From NCBI RefSeq assembly GCF_012222305.1, contig NZ_CP035730.1:2542945-2606944 (forward strand): a DNA stretch of 64,000 nucleotides, in the 5' to 3' direction. Under the pieces are notes generated by a model. That model was not told the origin of the DNA, did no database searches, and saw nothing but the letters and a program-made list of their open reading frames with translations. The position numbers were made by a program, and so were the translations under genes. Source of the DNA: Sulfolobus sp. S-194. GTDB taxonomy: Archaea; Thermoproteota; Thermoprotei_A; Sulfolobales; Sulfolobaceae. Positions 44,923 to 56,729 of this stretch are shown here, in pieces (the stretch's first letter is position 1; each line of letters starts with the position of its first letter).

Positions 44923-45308
44923 AATGGAAAAAAATATTAATTATTGGAATTTTCTTACTCTTGTTCTCTATAGGATTAGGGGATTATTTACTTACTCTAA
45001 ATTATAATGAGATTGTATTGAAACCGTTCCAATCTACAACTATTTCCCAAGCAGAAGTTTTAGCTAACGGACCTATACGCGCTCAATCAATTGCTGGAAC
45101 TTTAGTTGAGGGGACAAATACTTATAGCGTAATTAGTGGACCCACAGTTCTAGTTAATAATAATACTAAGCCTATTAGCTTAGTTGTGATTTCTAACAAT
45201 TTATTGTTAGAAATTGATTATTTACTTATATTGATAAGTTTTGGTATGATACTACTTTCTGCTCTACTTCTTTTTTATAACAAAGTAGCAAAGAAGAGAG
45301 AGTTCTAA
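44919..45308 (+). CDS. Small two-helix membrane protein
   Basis: A 129-residue protein with a GTG start overlapping the glycosyltransferase stop codon (GTGTGA). It has an N-terminal helix (ILIIGIFLLLFSIGLGDYLL), an extracytoplasmic middle of about 65 residues, and a C-terminal helix (LLILISFGMILLSALLLFY) with a basic tail. Coupled expression suggests a partner of the glycosyltransferase. Family not recognised. Confidence 0.65.
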   Translation: MKWKKILIIGIFLLLFSIGLGDYLLTLNYNEIVLKPFQSTTISQAEVLANGPIRAQSIAGTLVEGTNTYSVISGPTVLVNNNTKPISLVVISNNLLLEIDYLLILISFGMILLSALLLFYNKVAKKREF

Positions 45309-45351
45309 TAAAAAATTTGTATGGTGAAAGCCTCCATAGCGTAATACGATG

Positions 45352-45699
45352 TTAGATTTTTCCATTTTCTTTAGCTATTTTTTCTGCAACTTGAAAGAGA
45401 TCTGGATACATTTCTTTTAAGCCTCTTTCTAAGGCTTCCTTAGCAGTCCTACTCATTTTAAATCCTGGGATTGTATTATAAAGGTATTGTAAAACAAGAT
45501 ATGATGGATAACTCCATATGCCAATCTTTGGATCTTTTTCTATAAATTTTTTCATTAGTTCTTCTATGTTATTATTTGGAATTTCATTTGTGTTTGTTGT
45601 GCTGCTTTTATTTTCCTCCACGGTCTTCTCTACTTGTATTTCAGTCTCTTTCTTTTCCTCTTTTTTCTTTCTACCAAAAATAAGATCTAATTCACTCAA
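45352..45699 (-). CDS. segB: SegB chromosome-segregation DNA-binding protein
   Basis: A 115-residue protein overlapping the segA stop codon by 4 bases. The N-terminal half is charged and low-complexity, and probably flexible (KKKEEKKETEIQ; NTNEIPNNN). The C-terminal half, from about residue 55, is helical (SYLVLQYLYNTIPGFKMSRTAKEALERGLKEMYPDL split by a loop) and fits the ribbon-helix-helix domain of SegB. SegB binds palindromic sites and stimulates SegA. Assignment rests on position and layout. Confidence 0.75.
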   Translation of the reverse strand: MSELDLIFGRKKKEEKKETEIQVEKTVEENKSSTTNTNEIPNNNIEELMKKFIEKDPKIGIWSYPSYLVLQYLYNTIPGFKMSRTAKEALERGLKEMYPDLFQVAEKIAKENGKI

Positions 45700-46361
45700 C
45701 TTTCTAACACCAGTTTAGCTAATTCTTCAAAAATTGGTGAGAATTTTAGTTTCTTGACTCTAAACTCTTCATATCTGACTGCTGGAACTCCGAGTCTAGA
45801 GGCTTCATAAAAGAGTTTAGAGGGAGGAATAGAAATCTCTACACTCTTCACAGACGAGAATTCAATCTTTACAGCTCTCTTTGACATATTAGTAAAAGCT
45901 ATGGCTTGCTTTTTCAGAGTAGTAAGTCTAGAGTCTAGATTCCTAGCGGCCTCTATTGATAAGGGTTGTGGAGTTATTGGGGAAATAATCTTATCAGCAG
46001 CTATCATTGCTGAAACTGAAAGCGTACCTAAATTTGGGGGCGTATCTATAACTAAGACGTCATAAGAATTCGATAATTTTTTTAAATCATTCACTATAGT
46101 TTCAATATCACCATTTAGTTCTAGTTGAAGTAAACCGATATGAGAAGGAAAAACCTCGACGTTAAATATATTTACACTTTTTTCTCCAAGTTTAAGTTCT
46201 TTCTTATCTCTCTTCATACCAAAAGATATTGTTGCTCCTCCCTCCGGGTCCAGGTCCATTAAAGCTACGTTATTTTTTATTTTACTAAACGTATAAGCTA
46301 AGTTGACTGATGTTGTAGTTTTTCCGACACCACCTTTTTGATTAATAACTGTAACTATCAT
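45696..46361 (-). CDS. segA: SegA, ParA-type chromosome-segregation ATPase
   Basis: A 221-residue deviant Walker ATPase. KGGVGKTTTSVNLAY near residues 9-23 contains the signature Lys, VALMDLDPEGGATISFGMKR is near 33-52, and LVIDTPPNLGTLSVSA near 103-118. The sequence closely follows the S. solfataricus SegA I remember, including the GMKRD and SVNIFNVEVFPSHIGLL segments. SegA polymerises with ATP and drives chromosome segregation with SegB. Its start codon touches a SegB-like site and is 28 bases from a TATA box, so it is leaderless. Confidence 0.92.
   Translation of the reverse strand: MIVTVINQKGGVGKTTTSVNLAYTFSKIKNNVALMDLDPEGGATISFGMKRDKKELKLGEKSVNIFNVEVFPSHIGLLQLELNGDIETIVNDLKKLSNSYDVLVIDTPPNLGTLSVSAMIAADKIISPITPQPLSIEAARNLDSRLTTLKKQAIAFTNMSKRAVKIEFSSVKSVEISIPPSKLFYEASRLGVPAVRYEEFRVKKLKFSPIFEELAKLVLES
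45925..45942. promoter_or_regulatory. Double SegB-like site inside segA
   Basis: AGTCTAGAGTCTAGATTC contains two overlapping TCTAGA cores. Each register matches about 12 of 15 positions of the recalled SegB motif. It is in the coding sequence of segA, so it could be a centromere-like site rather than a promoter operator. Confidence 0.4.
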
Positions 46362-46374
46362 GTCTAGAGTCTTA
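46360..46374. promoter_or_regulatory. SegB-like operator at the segA start codon
   Basis: ATGTCTAGAGTCTTA overlaps the segA start (ATG ending at 46361, minus strand). It shares GTCTAGA-TCT with the palindromic motif recalled for S. solfataricus SegB (GTAGAGTCTAGACTG). A further GACTC at 46381-46385 makes an inverted pair with the GAGTC arm. Being between the TATA box and the start, a bound SegB would repress segAB. Confidence 0.55.
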
Positions 46375-46383
46375 AGTTGGGAC

Positions 46384-46394
46384 TCTTAATTTTA
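46384..46394 (-). promoter_or_regulatory. TATA box of segAB
   Basis: On the minus strand the sequence reads CTAAAATTAAG, centred about 28 bases before the segA ATG at 46361. Confidence 0.5.
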
Positions 46395-46480
46395 GATTCT
46401 TCACATAATACTCTTCTTAGTCAGTTTGCAAAGTATCAGTTAAAAAAGGTTGTAATAAAAGCAAAAATGCTTAAAAATAT

Positions 46481-47448
<968 letters not shown>

Positions 47449-47464
<16 letters not shown>

Positions 47465-48825
47465 AGCACCTTAACTTCTTTACTTTTTATTTCACATCCT
47501 CCAAACATTTTACAAGGATTGAACAAATTATTTGGATCAAACTTATTCTTAATCTTTTTCAGGATTTCCAATTCTTTTTCGTTATAGTAAATATTCATAT
47601 ATTTAATTTTTTCAATACCAATACCGTGTTCTCCTGATGGAACTCCTCCATGTTCTATTACAAACTTTTCGATCTCATCACTAGCTTTTACAGCTCTCAC
47701 AAAACTATCAAAATCATCTGGATCATAAGAGATTAAGGGATGTAAGTTTCCATCACCAGCGTGAAACACGTTAGCAATATACACTCTATACTTTTCAGCA
47801 ACACTTGATATAAACTCTAAAACATTAGGCAAATTACTTCTTAAAACATTACAATCTAATGTAATATAAGCCGGAGAAATAGTTCCCATAGCTGGAAATG
47901 CTCCTTTTCTTGCATTCCAGAATCTAGAGTCATCAGTTGGTATTACTACTTCTCCCTCATTCTCTTTTATTGCTCTCTTCACTCTACTCTCTTCCTCATT
48001 TACTTGAATATTATGACCATCTAATTCTATGAGAAGTATTGCAGCTGCATCTGGAAGTCCGGCTCTATATCTACTTTTTTCTATAGCCCTTATAGCATTT
48101 CTATCCATTAATTCTAATGCGGAGGGTATTACACCATTTTCAAAAACGCTAATAATCGCTTTACTTGCATCTTTTATACTATTAAATATTCCAATTACAG
48201 TCTTCTTAGATAATGGCTTTGGGAATAAGCGCAATTTTGCTCTTAATATCGCACCCAAAGTTCCCTCAGCTCCTATGAATAAGCTAGATAAGTTAAAATA
48301 TGGAGTTGGATAAAATTCTTCAACTTTGCCATCTGGTAGAATAACTTTAAGCGAGATTACGCTATTAAACGTGGGACCATATTTCACTACATGAATACCA
48401 CCAGAATCATGAGATACATTTCCTCCAATACTAGATACCTGAAAACTAGCAGGATCTGGTGCATAAAACAAATGAGATGGTGCATTTTTTGTTACCATTG
48501 CGTTAACTATACCTGGGCCTACTTCTATCTCAAACCCTTTTTGGGAATAAATTTTGTTTAGCCTAGAAAGAGAAACTATATATTCATCCTCTTCTATGGG
48601 AACTGTAGCACCACTTAAACTCGTACCAGAACCTCTAATTATAATCTTCTTTTTGTTATATATAAGTTCACGTATTACTTCTATTACCTCTTCTTCATTA
48701 CCAGGTAATATAACTGCTTCTGGTTCTTTTTTAACTGCGGTTAGGCCATCAAATCCATATAACTTTTTATCATCATTAGTAATTACCCATCTATCGCCAA
48801 CGATCTCTTTTAACTTTTTTAGCAT
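47449..48825 (-). CDS. glcD: FAD-linked glycolate/D-lactate oxidase subunit (GlcD-like)
   Basis: A 458-residue FAD_binding_4/FAD-oxidase_C protein. FAD-binding segments are IIRGSGTSLSGATVP near residues 58-72 and VSSIGGNVSHDSGGIHVVKYG near 129-149. The C-terminal part has VFHAGDGNLHPLI and SGEHGIGIEK, with the conserved His residues. It oxidises a 2-hydroxy acid such as glycolate or D-lactate. With glcF on the same strand and a GlcE-like gene divergent, a three-subunit glycolate-oxidase-type enzyme is likely. Confidence 0.88.
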
Positions 48826-48853
48826 CAGTAGTGATTGATTTATGTAGTTTAAA

Positions 48854-49849
48854 TTGCTTATACATAATGCTGATTGTAAAGAAATATATTACCCCTCTTC
48901 TTATGAAGAAGTAGTTAATGTGATTAGACAGGCTAACGAGCAGAAATTAACTGTACATCCTTTCGGATTAGGGACAAATCACATAGGTAGAAGAGTTCTT
49001 GCAGATGTTTGTATTTCTATGTCTAAACTGAATAAAATAATAGAAATTTCAAAATCAGATTCATATGTTGTTGCTCAAGCAGGCATCTCTATGGATACGC
49101 TAGAAGAAGCTATAAAGAGCGAGGGGTTATTTCTTCCATTTACTTATTCTGGTACTTTAGGCGGTTTAGCCTCTACAAATGAACCATCGATTTTTTCATT
49201 ACTTTATCCTTATCCTAAAGATTTCATCTTAGGTGCAAAAATAGTAACTGGTAATGGAGAAATAATAAGAAGCGGAAGTAAGACAACAAAATTTTCTAGC
49301 GGATATAAAATATGGAAAGTCTTATCTGGAGCTTTAGGTAGCCTAGGAATTTACTTAGAGTTAATATTTCGTCTAATTCCAAAACCTGAAATGATAACAC
49401 ATGCTGAAGTGGAAGACCCTTTTAGATATATTTCTCTTAGACCGTGGGGAATACTATCAACTGTAAATGGTGGTAAAATTACAAATTACTTAATATTTGG
49501 TGGATTTTCAAATTTTATAAATAAAGTAAGTAGAGAATATTCAATTAACTTTAGTGAAGGCTTACCAAAAATAGACTTAGAATGTGAAAAGATACTTGGA
49601 ATAATGACCGCTAGGGGAGAAGAAATTGAAGTATTAAGGCAATTTCAAAAGGGAATAGCTTATGTGGGTGCGGGTTATGTTAGAGTTTGTGACCCTAATG
49701 CTTTAAAATTAAGAGATAAGGGATATATCGTGATAATAGAAAAAGGTTGCCAAGATGATGAAAAATGTTTTGGTTTTTCATATTCAACATTTAAATTAAT
49801 TAAGTCAGTATTAGATCCTAGCAATATTTTCATATCGGGGTTGGATTAA
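48854..49849 (+). CDS. FAD-binding GlcE-like subunit
   Basis: A 331-residue protein with a TTG start and the FAD_binding_4 fold: VHPFGLGTNHIGRRV near residues 34-48, VVAQAGISMDTLEEA near 74-88, and SGYKIWKVLSGALGSLGIYLEL near 145-166. It lacks a typical C-terminal oxidase domain, as in GlcE. The 28-base gap to the divergent glcD must hold both promoters. It starts a two-gene operon with a 159-residue unknown, whose ATG overlaps its last base. Confidence 0.8.
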   Translation: MLIHNADCKEIYYPSSYEEVVNVIRQANEQKLTVHPFGLGTNHIGRRVLADVCISMSKLNKIIEISKSDSYVVAQAGISMDTLEEAIKSEGLFLPFTYSGTLGGLASTNEPSIFSLLYPYPKDFILGAKIVTGNGEIIRSGSKTTKFSSGYKIWKVLSGALGSLGIYLELIFRLIPKPEMITHAEVEDPFRYISLRPWGILSTVNGGKITNYLIFGGFSNFINKVSREYSINFSEGLPKIDLECEKILGIMTARGEEIEVLRQFQKGIAYVGAGYVRVCDPNALKLRDKGYIVIIEKGCQDDEKCFGFSYSTFKLIKSVLDPSNIFISGLD

Positions 49850-50328
49850 TGAGTGAGTATTTTCTTAATTTTAATGGAGAAAAAATCTTTGTTATACTTA
49901 TAGGTCATGCTGAGAATAAATATTATCTCTATTATCCGAAAGGAGATACTTTAGTAATATTAGATGATAAAGGAAATATTGAAATGAAAGAAATCGTTGA
50001 AGTAATAGGTGAAGCCCCTTCTGGCTTTAAGGTAGCTGAAGTATCTGAGCCATGGGAAAAAGTGAAAAATAGAAAGGTAGTATGGAATATAGTTAATGAG
50101 GAGATTGAAGGAGATAACGTATATGTAGTTGTTAAGAACGTAAAAGATTATAGAATAATTGAAAATTCATCTGCTCCAGATAGATTAAAATACTATGTAT
50201 TTAAAGATGCAGATCCATGGGAATTTAAGGATTGGTGTTGTGTCTTAATAGTCTCAACTAAGGATATTGATGAGCTTCCTCCATCATTTAAAAAAGTATA
50301 TTTTGATAAAAATAAAATAGAGCTCTAG
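49849..50328 (+). CDS. Hypothetical protein after the GlcE-like gene
   Basis: A 159-residue soluble beta-rich protein. It starts at the stop codon of the GlcE-like gene (TAATG), so the two are coupled. Conserved-looking features are DPWEFKDWCCVLIVS near residues 123-137 and a Trp-rich middle. I do not recognise the family. The context suggests a role with the glycolate-oxidase-like enzyme. Confidence 0.65.
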   Translation: MSEYFLNFNGEKIFVILIGHAENKYYLYYPKGDTLVILDDKGNIEMKEIVEVIGEAPSGFKVAEVSEPWEKVKNRKVVWNIVNEEIEGDNVYVVVKNVKDYRIIENSSAPDRLKYYVFKDADPWEFKDWCCVLIVSTKDIDELPPSFKKVYFDKNKIEL

Positions 50329-50386
50329 TATATGTTGTAAATTATTTCTAATTCTTTTTTAAAAACAAATATTAAATTAACTAAAA

Positions 50387-53171
<2,785 letters not shown>

Positions 53172-53308
53172 AATTGTCAATATTCTTATTCTTTTTGAGG
53201 TATATAAGTAAATTTGAAAAATAATTAATATTTCACTACATATTTTTAAAACATATTTACATTAGAATTTGAAGTATGATATATAATTTATTAGTAGTGT
53301 GTTTTTAA

Positions 53309-54115
53309 TTAAAAATCAGGTAATTTGTAAATTAACCCATTTAATATAATTTCTTTATTTATGCTGTTCTTCTTATAGTCATAGTATAACTCGGCTTTGC
53401 TTTCCGCTGTCAAAGTAGCACCATTTATAACATCATCTTTTGTAGCCTTTCCTTGTATTATATTAAAATAAAACTCTCCGTCCCTTATATTAATTTCAAT
53501 TTTATTTTTATAGGGGTAAACATTATTGCTTAAGATCGTAAGATGAAATATTGATTTTAGTGACGTGAATAAATTTACACTAACTTTATTTCGAGATTGT
53601 AGTACTTGTGTTACACTCCTAAAATCTGTAAATATATTCCTTTTTCTATCGTAGCTTTTCACAATTCCGTTTTCAAATTCAACAATTATATCATCATCAT
53701 TTTGAGTTTTTATAGCTTTTTCCATATCTTCTATATTTGAATAAGGCATAAAAGTAAACCTTACTTTTCCATTTAATATTACAGCTCTAGGGGGAATCCA
53801 ATTATTTTTAATTATCATAATTTCAGTTTTTTCACTTATTGGTATAGCATAATAAATAAAATGAGTAAAAATTTCTTTTAGTTCAGTATTTAATATCTTT
53901 CTCGCTTCTTTTATGAATAAATCTCTGTTATAATTATATTTTTTGAAAATATCTTTTAATTTAGAATCTAGTGTTTTTACTATTTTTTTTAGTAAATCAT
54001 CTTCTAAATAGAATGATATTAGTGGAACCAAATTGTTTTTCTCCGAAAAATCTAAAGCTTCCCTAATTACTGATTTTAAGCTATTGACTTCCATGAGAAG
54101 TTCTACTGATTGCAC
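53309..54115 (-). CDS. Hypothetical soluble protein
   Basis: A 268-residue protein with no membrane segment. The first 90 residues are helical and charged (LLKKIVKTLDSKLKDIFKKY). From about 95 the sequence alternates beta strands (AVILNGKVRFTFMPY; DDIIVEFENGIVKSY) and ends YYDYKKNSINKEIILNGLIY. I do not recognise it. It is divergent from the surface protein gene at 54275, with a palindrome between them. Confidence 0.6.
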   Translation of the reverse strand: MQSVELLMEVNSLKSVIREALDFSEKNNLVPLISFYLEDDLLKKIVKTLDSKLKDIFKKYNYNRDLFIKEARKILNTELKEIFTHFIYYAIPISEKTEIMIIKNNWIPPRAVILNGKVRFTFMPYSNIEDMEKAIKTQNDDDIIVEFENGIVKSYDRKRNIFTDFRSVTQVLQSRNKVSVNLFTSLKSIFHLTILSNNVYPYKNKIEINIRDGEFYFNIIQGKATKDDVINGATLTAESKAELYYDYKKNSINKEIILNGLIYKLPDF

Positions 54116-54211
54116 AAATAGAGATTTTTGGATTAATTAAAAACTCTATTTCTCTATATAGGTAGACATAGTCTATGATTTATATAGTTAAAAAAGAGTT
54201 TAATTATAGCA

Positions 54212-54225
54212 TTTCAGTACTGAAA
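54212..54225. promoter_or_regulatory. Perfect 14-bp palindrome, candidate operator
   Basis: TTTCAGTACTGAAA is an exact palindrome. It lies about 19 bases before the TATA box of the gene at 54275 and about 100 bases from the divergent gene's start at 54115. It has the form of a dimeric regulator site such as a winged-helix or HTH protein would use. No adjacent regulator gene is present. Confidence 0.45.
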
Positions 54226-54240
54226 CAGAGTGAAATAGCG

Positions 54241-54253
54241 ATATATATTTAAA
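54241..54253 (+). promoter_or_regulatory. TATA box of the small surface protein gene
   Basis: ATATATATTTAAA is centred about 27 bases before the ATG at 54275, supporting leaderless transcription from that ATG or the one at 54278. Confidence 0.55.
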
Positions 54254-54274
54254 AACGAAACACTCTATCAAAGA

Positions 54275-54751
54275 ATGATGAAAGCATTATTAATTGGATT
54301 AATAGCTATGGTGGCTATAGCTACAGGGATTTTTATAGCTGGAGTGAACGGATATGGACCAATAGCATATATCTCTTATCATGTGCAAGTAAGTAATTCA
54401 ACGTCTCAGATAATTCCAGCTTATATTAATTTAGGAAATATAACTCCTGGAGAAAAAGGAAATATTACATCCAATGCTACTATAATTATCTCAAGTAATG
54501 GAACTTATGTTATTAAACTACTTCATTCAGAGAAATTAAGTAAGGTATTTAGTGAATTTAATATAACTATTAAAATAGGAAATGAAACACTATTACTTAA
54601 TTTACATCAAACAGAGGTTACTGTTAATTTAACTTCTGGAAAATATATAGTTTATATAAAAATATTTTATCAAGTCTCAGAGCATCCTAAGGGGGATCTC
54701 GACGTCATAAAAGAACCACTGTTAATAATTCATCCAAAAGGTAATGAATAA
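54275..54751 (+). CDS. Small secreted or N-anchored surface protein
   Basis: A 158-residue protein with an N-terminal hydrophobic segment (ALLIGLIAMVAIATGIFIAG) that is a signal peptide or anchor. A beta-rich extracellular domain follows, with about nine N-x-S/T sequons (NSTSQ, NITPG, NITSNAT, NGTY, NITIK, NETLL, NLTSG). There is no C-terminal membrane helix. Family not recognised. A C/D box RNA follows about 35 bases after its stop codon on the same strand. Confidence 0.65.
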   Translation: MMKALLIGLIAMVAIATGIFIAGVNGYGPIAYISYHVQVSNSTSQIIPAYINLGNITPGEKGNITSNATIIISSNGTYVIKLLHSEKLSKVFSEFNITIKIGNETLLLNLHQTEVTVNLTSGKYIVYIKIFYQVSEHPKGDLDVIKEPLLIIHPKGNE

Positions 54752-54783
54752 AGTAGATTATTTTTTCTTCTTTTCACTGTTTG

Positions 54784-54838
54784 TTTATGATGATCGCGTC
54801 CTTAACTGATTTATGAAGAGATCCACCGGGACTGATCA
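54784..54838 (+). ncRNA. C/D box guide sRNA
   Basis: All four boxes are present in order: C ATGATGA (54787-54793), D' CTGA (54806-54809), C' ATGAAGA (54813-54819), and D CTGA (54832-54835). The guides are 12 bases each: TCGCGTCCTTAA and GATCCACCGGGA. By the five-bases-before-the-box rule they would direct 2'-O-methylation of a G in targets TTAAG... and TCCCG.... The second target (TCCCGGTGGATC) resembles the conserved CCCGGUGGAU near the 5' end of archaeal 23S rRNA, and AAGGACG in the first resembles the GAUGAAGGACG segment just after it. The RNA abuts the nitrilase stop codon at 54836. Confidence 0.88.
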
Positions 54839-55552
54839 TTCCAACTCCTTAATTTCAAACTGTTTATATTCTTTAAGCCTTTCAATTCTAAAACTCATAT
54901 AGGAAAGAGGATTAATATCAATAACAATTTGTCCTTCTTTATCTCCTAATTCACCTATAGGTTTTGCCTCAATAAATCTTCCCCTGGGTGAGGGTACATA
55001 TGCTATACTCATGCCTAGATACTCTGGAGGAGAAAAAGCGTTTGCGTTTACTAGAGCTATTCTATTTTCTAAAACTCGTACTTTCAAGTATTCTCTCCAT
55101 AAATCTATTCCATCTTTAGGAATTTTTGAGGGAACTAGTAATATTTCTACTCCTTTGAGAAACATTTCTCTAATTATTTCTGGGAAGTCTACATCATAAC
55201 ATATTGCTATTCCTATCTTTATTCCTCTGTATTTAAAAATTATAGCTGAACTACCTGAAAGCAATCTATTTTTTTCATCACCAAAGAGATGTATTTTCTT
55301 AGCTATAGCCTTTATTTCTCCATTAGGGTCAATTAAAGGAGAGATAATTGAAACTCCGTCTTCTACTGCCCCTGGTATAATGTATGCTGTATATTTCTTA
55401 GCTAGTTGTTGAAAATTATGTAATGGCAAATCATCTAGTGTTCTTGTCCATTTTTCTGGTAATAGTACTATTTCTGCCCCAGATTTTAGAGATTCCTCAG
55501 TAAGATATAACGCATTAGTTGTGTTTAATGGTTGTACTATACCAATCTTCAA
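54836..55552 (-). CDS. Nitrilase-family carbon-nitrogen hydrolase
   Basis: A 238-residue protein with the Glu-Lys-Cys triad: EIVLLPEKWTRTL near residue 37, IAKKIHLFGDEKNR near 85, and GIAICYDVDFPE near 118. It is slightly shorter than typical 260-280-residue members. It hydrolyses an amide or nitrile; the substrate is unknown. Its start overlaps the CBS-domain gene's stop by 4 bases, so it is second in that operon. Confidence 0.85.
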   Translation of the reverse strand: MKIGIVQPLNTTNALYLTEESLKSGAEIVLLPEKWTRTLDDLPLHNFQQLAKKYTAYIIPGAVEDGVSIISPLIDPNGEIKAIAKKIHLFGDEKNRLLSGSSAIIFKYRGIKIGIAICYDVDFPEIIREMFLKGVEILLVPSKIPKDGIDLWREYLKVRVLENRIALVNANAFSPPEYLGMSIAYVPSPRGRFIEAKPIGELGDKEGQIVIDINPLSYMSFRIERLKEYKQFEIKELE

Positions 55553-56676
55553 CCTTCCTCTGCCTTTGGCTTTCTTCCTTTTTCTTCAATTTTCTTTAAC
55601 TCTCTAGTCACTCTTTCCTCCAATTTTTCTACGGCTTTCCTAACAGCAGTTACTGGATCCCAATCAGAGTCTTTACTTATGAAATCACCAATCTTTGTTA
55701 CCGCTCTTGCAGTTACTTGATAAACCTTCTTATCTTGACTTTTAGCAACTTCCTTAAAGGTAACTTTAAAGTTTATCACTTCTGTTAACTTCTCGAGCCT
55801 TGCTAAATATCTCTCTAAAATACCGTCAATCATTGCTTTAACATCTCCTTGCTTTAGTTCTCCACTTAATTTAGCCTCTATTGGCATTTCTAATTCAAAT
55901 TTCTTTGCTATAAGATTTACAACATCAATACCACTAAACATTCCCACTATTAAGTCTCCTTCAACTACCGGCATACCAGATATTTTTCTCTTTAATAGGG
56001 TCTCTAAGGCTTGCTTAACGTTCTGATTTCCATCTGTAGTAATAACTGGATATGTCATAATTTCTCTAACTGGGAGTGCCATCAATCTTTCTTCTTCAGT
56101 TAAAATTGATGATTTCTTTTTACCTCCTTCTGAATATAGTCTATTTACAATATCTCTAGTAGTGACAATTCCTACAAGTTTCTTGTTTTCCAAGACTGGT
56201 AGTTTAGATATATGATTATTACTCATAAGCCATCTAGCTCTTGCAACCGAATCATTAGAATCTATTATAATAACTGGACTATTCATTACTTCTCTAACTT
56301 TTGCATCTGGTATCTCTCCCTTGTTAAGATAGTATGATAAAAATCCTTCTCTAGTTATAATCCCCACTAATCTTTTCTTATCATCTACAACTATTAATGC
56401 TCTAGATTTAGTTGTATAAAACTTAGCTACAACTCTTGCTTCATCCTCACTTTCTAAGACATTATTAGAAGGTATCATTAAATTTATTACCTTAGATTCT
56501 GGACTAACTTTCCTTCTGAGCAGTTCATTATAACTTATTACTCCTATAACAACTTTATCTCTAACTACTGGAACAACCCATTGATTGTTTTCTTGCATTC
56601 TAGAAATAACTTCTCTTACTCTATCATTATATGATGCAACTACCTTAGGCTCTTCCAAAAGCTCTTTTGGTATCAT
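55549..56676 (-). CDS. Four-CBS-domain regulatory protein
   Basis: About 375 residues from the ATG at 56676 (MIPKELLEEPKVVASYND), 27 bases from the TATA box at 56699-56707. Four CBS repeats occupy residues 1-265, each ending with a form of VGIITREGFL, VGIVTTRDIVN or VGMFSGIDVVN. The C-terminal 110 residues form a separate alpha-beta domain (VINFKVTFKEVAKSQDKKVYQVTARAVTK) resembling ribosome-associated inhibitor folds. CBS pairs usually bind adenine nucleotides. The target process is unknown. Confidence 0.85.
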   Translation of the reverse strand: MIPKELLEEPKVVASYNDRVREVISRMQENNQWVVPVVRDKVVIGVISYNELLRRKVSPESKVINLMIPSNNVLESEDEARVVAKFYTTKSRALIVVDDKKRLVGIITREGFLSYYLNKGEIPDAKVREVMNSPVIIIDSNDSVARARWLMSNNHISKLPVLENKKLVGIVTTRDIVNRLYSEGGKKKSSILTEEERLMALPVREIMTYPVITTDGNQNVKQALETLLKRKISGMPVVEGDLIVGMFSGIDVVNLIAKKFELEMPIEAKLSGELKQGDVKAMIDGILERYLARLEKLTEVINFKVTFKEVAKSQDKKVYQVTARAVTKIGDFISKDSDWDPVTAVRKAVEKLEERVTRELKKIEEKGRKPKAEEG

Positions 56677-56698
56677 TAAGGAAAAATCCAGATGTGCA

Positions 56699-56707
56699 TT
56701 TATATAG
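56699..56707. promoter_or_regulatory. Shared, symmetric TATA box for two divergent leaderless genes
   Basis: TTTATATAG (CTATATAAA on the other strand) is centred near 56703. It is 27 bases from the CBS gene's ATG (56676) on one side and 27 from the deacetylase's GTG (56730) on the other. No other TATA-like sequence lies between the genes, so one box appears to serve both directions. Confidence 0.6.
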
Positions 56708-56729
56708 TTTTTCAACGAGTATAATATGT

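Noticed and set aside
54752..54783. T-rich stretch after the small surface protein as a strong terminator
   Set aside because: T-rich but interrupted (TTTTTTCTTCTTTTCAC), and it may instead be the promoter or processing region of the C/D RNA; the evidence does not decide.
56667..56729. Longer N-terminus of the HDAC-like protein
   Set aside because: It would place the coding region across the TATA box and the divergent gene's start; family alignment begins at the GTG (HKTAFVWDD).
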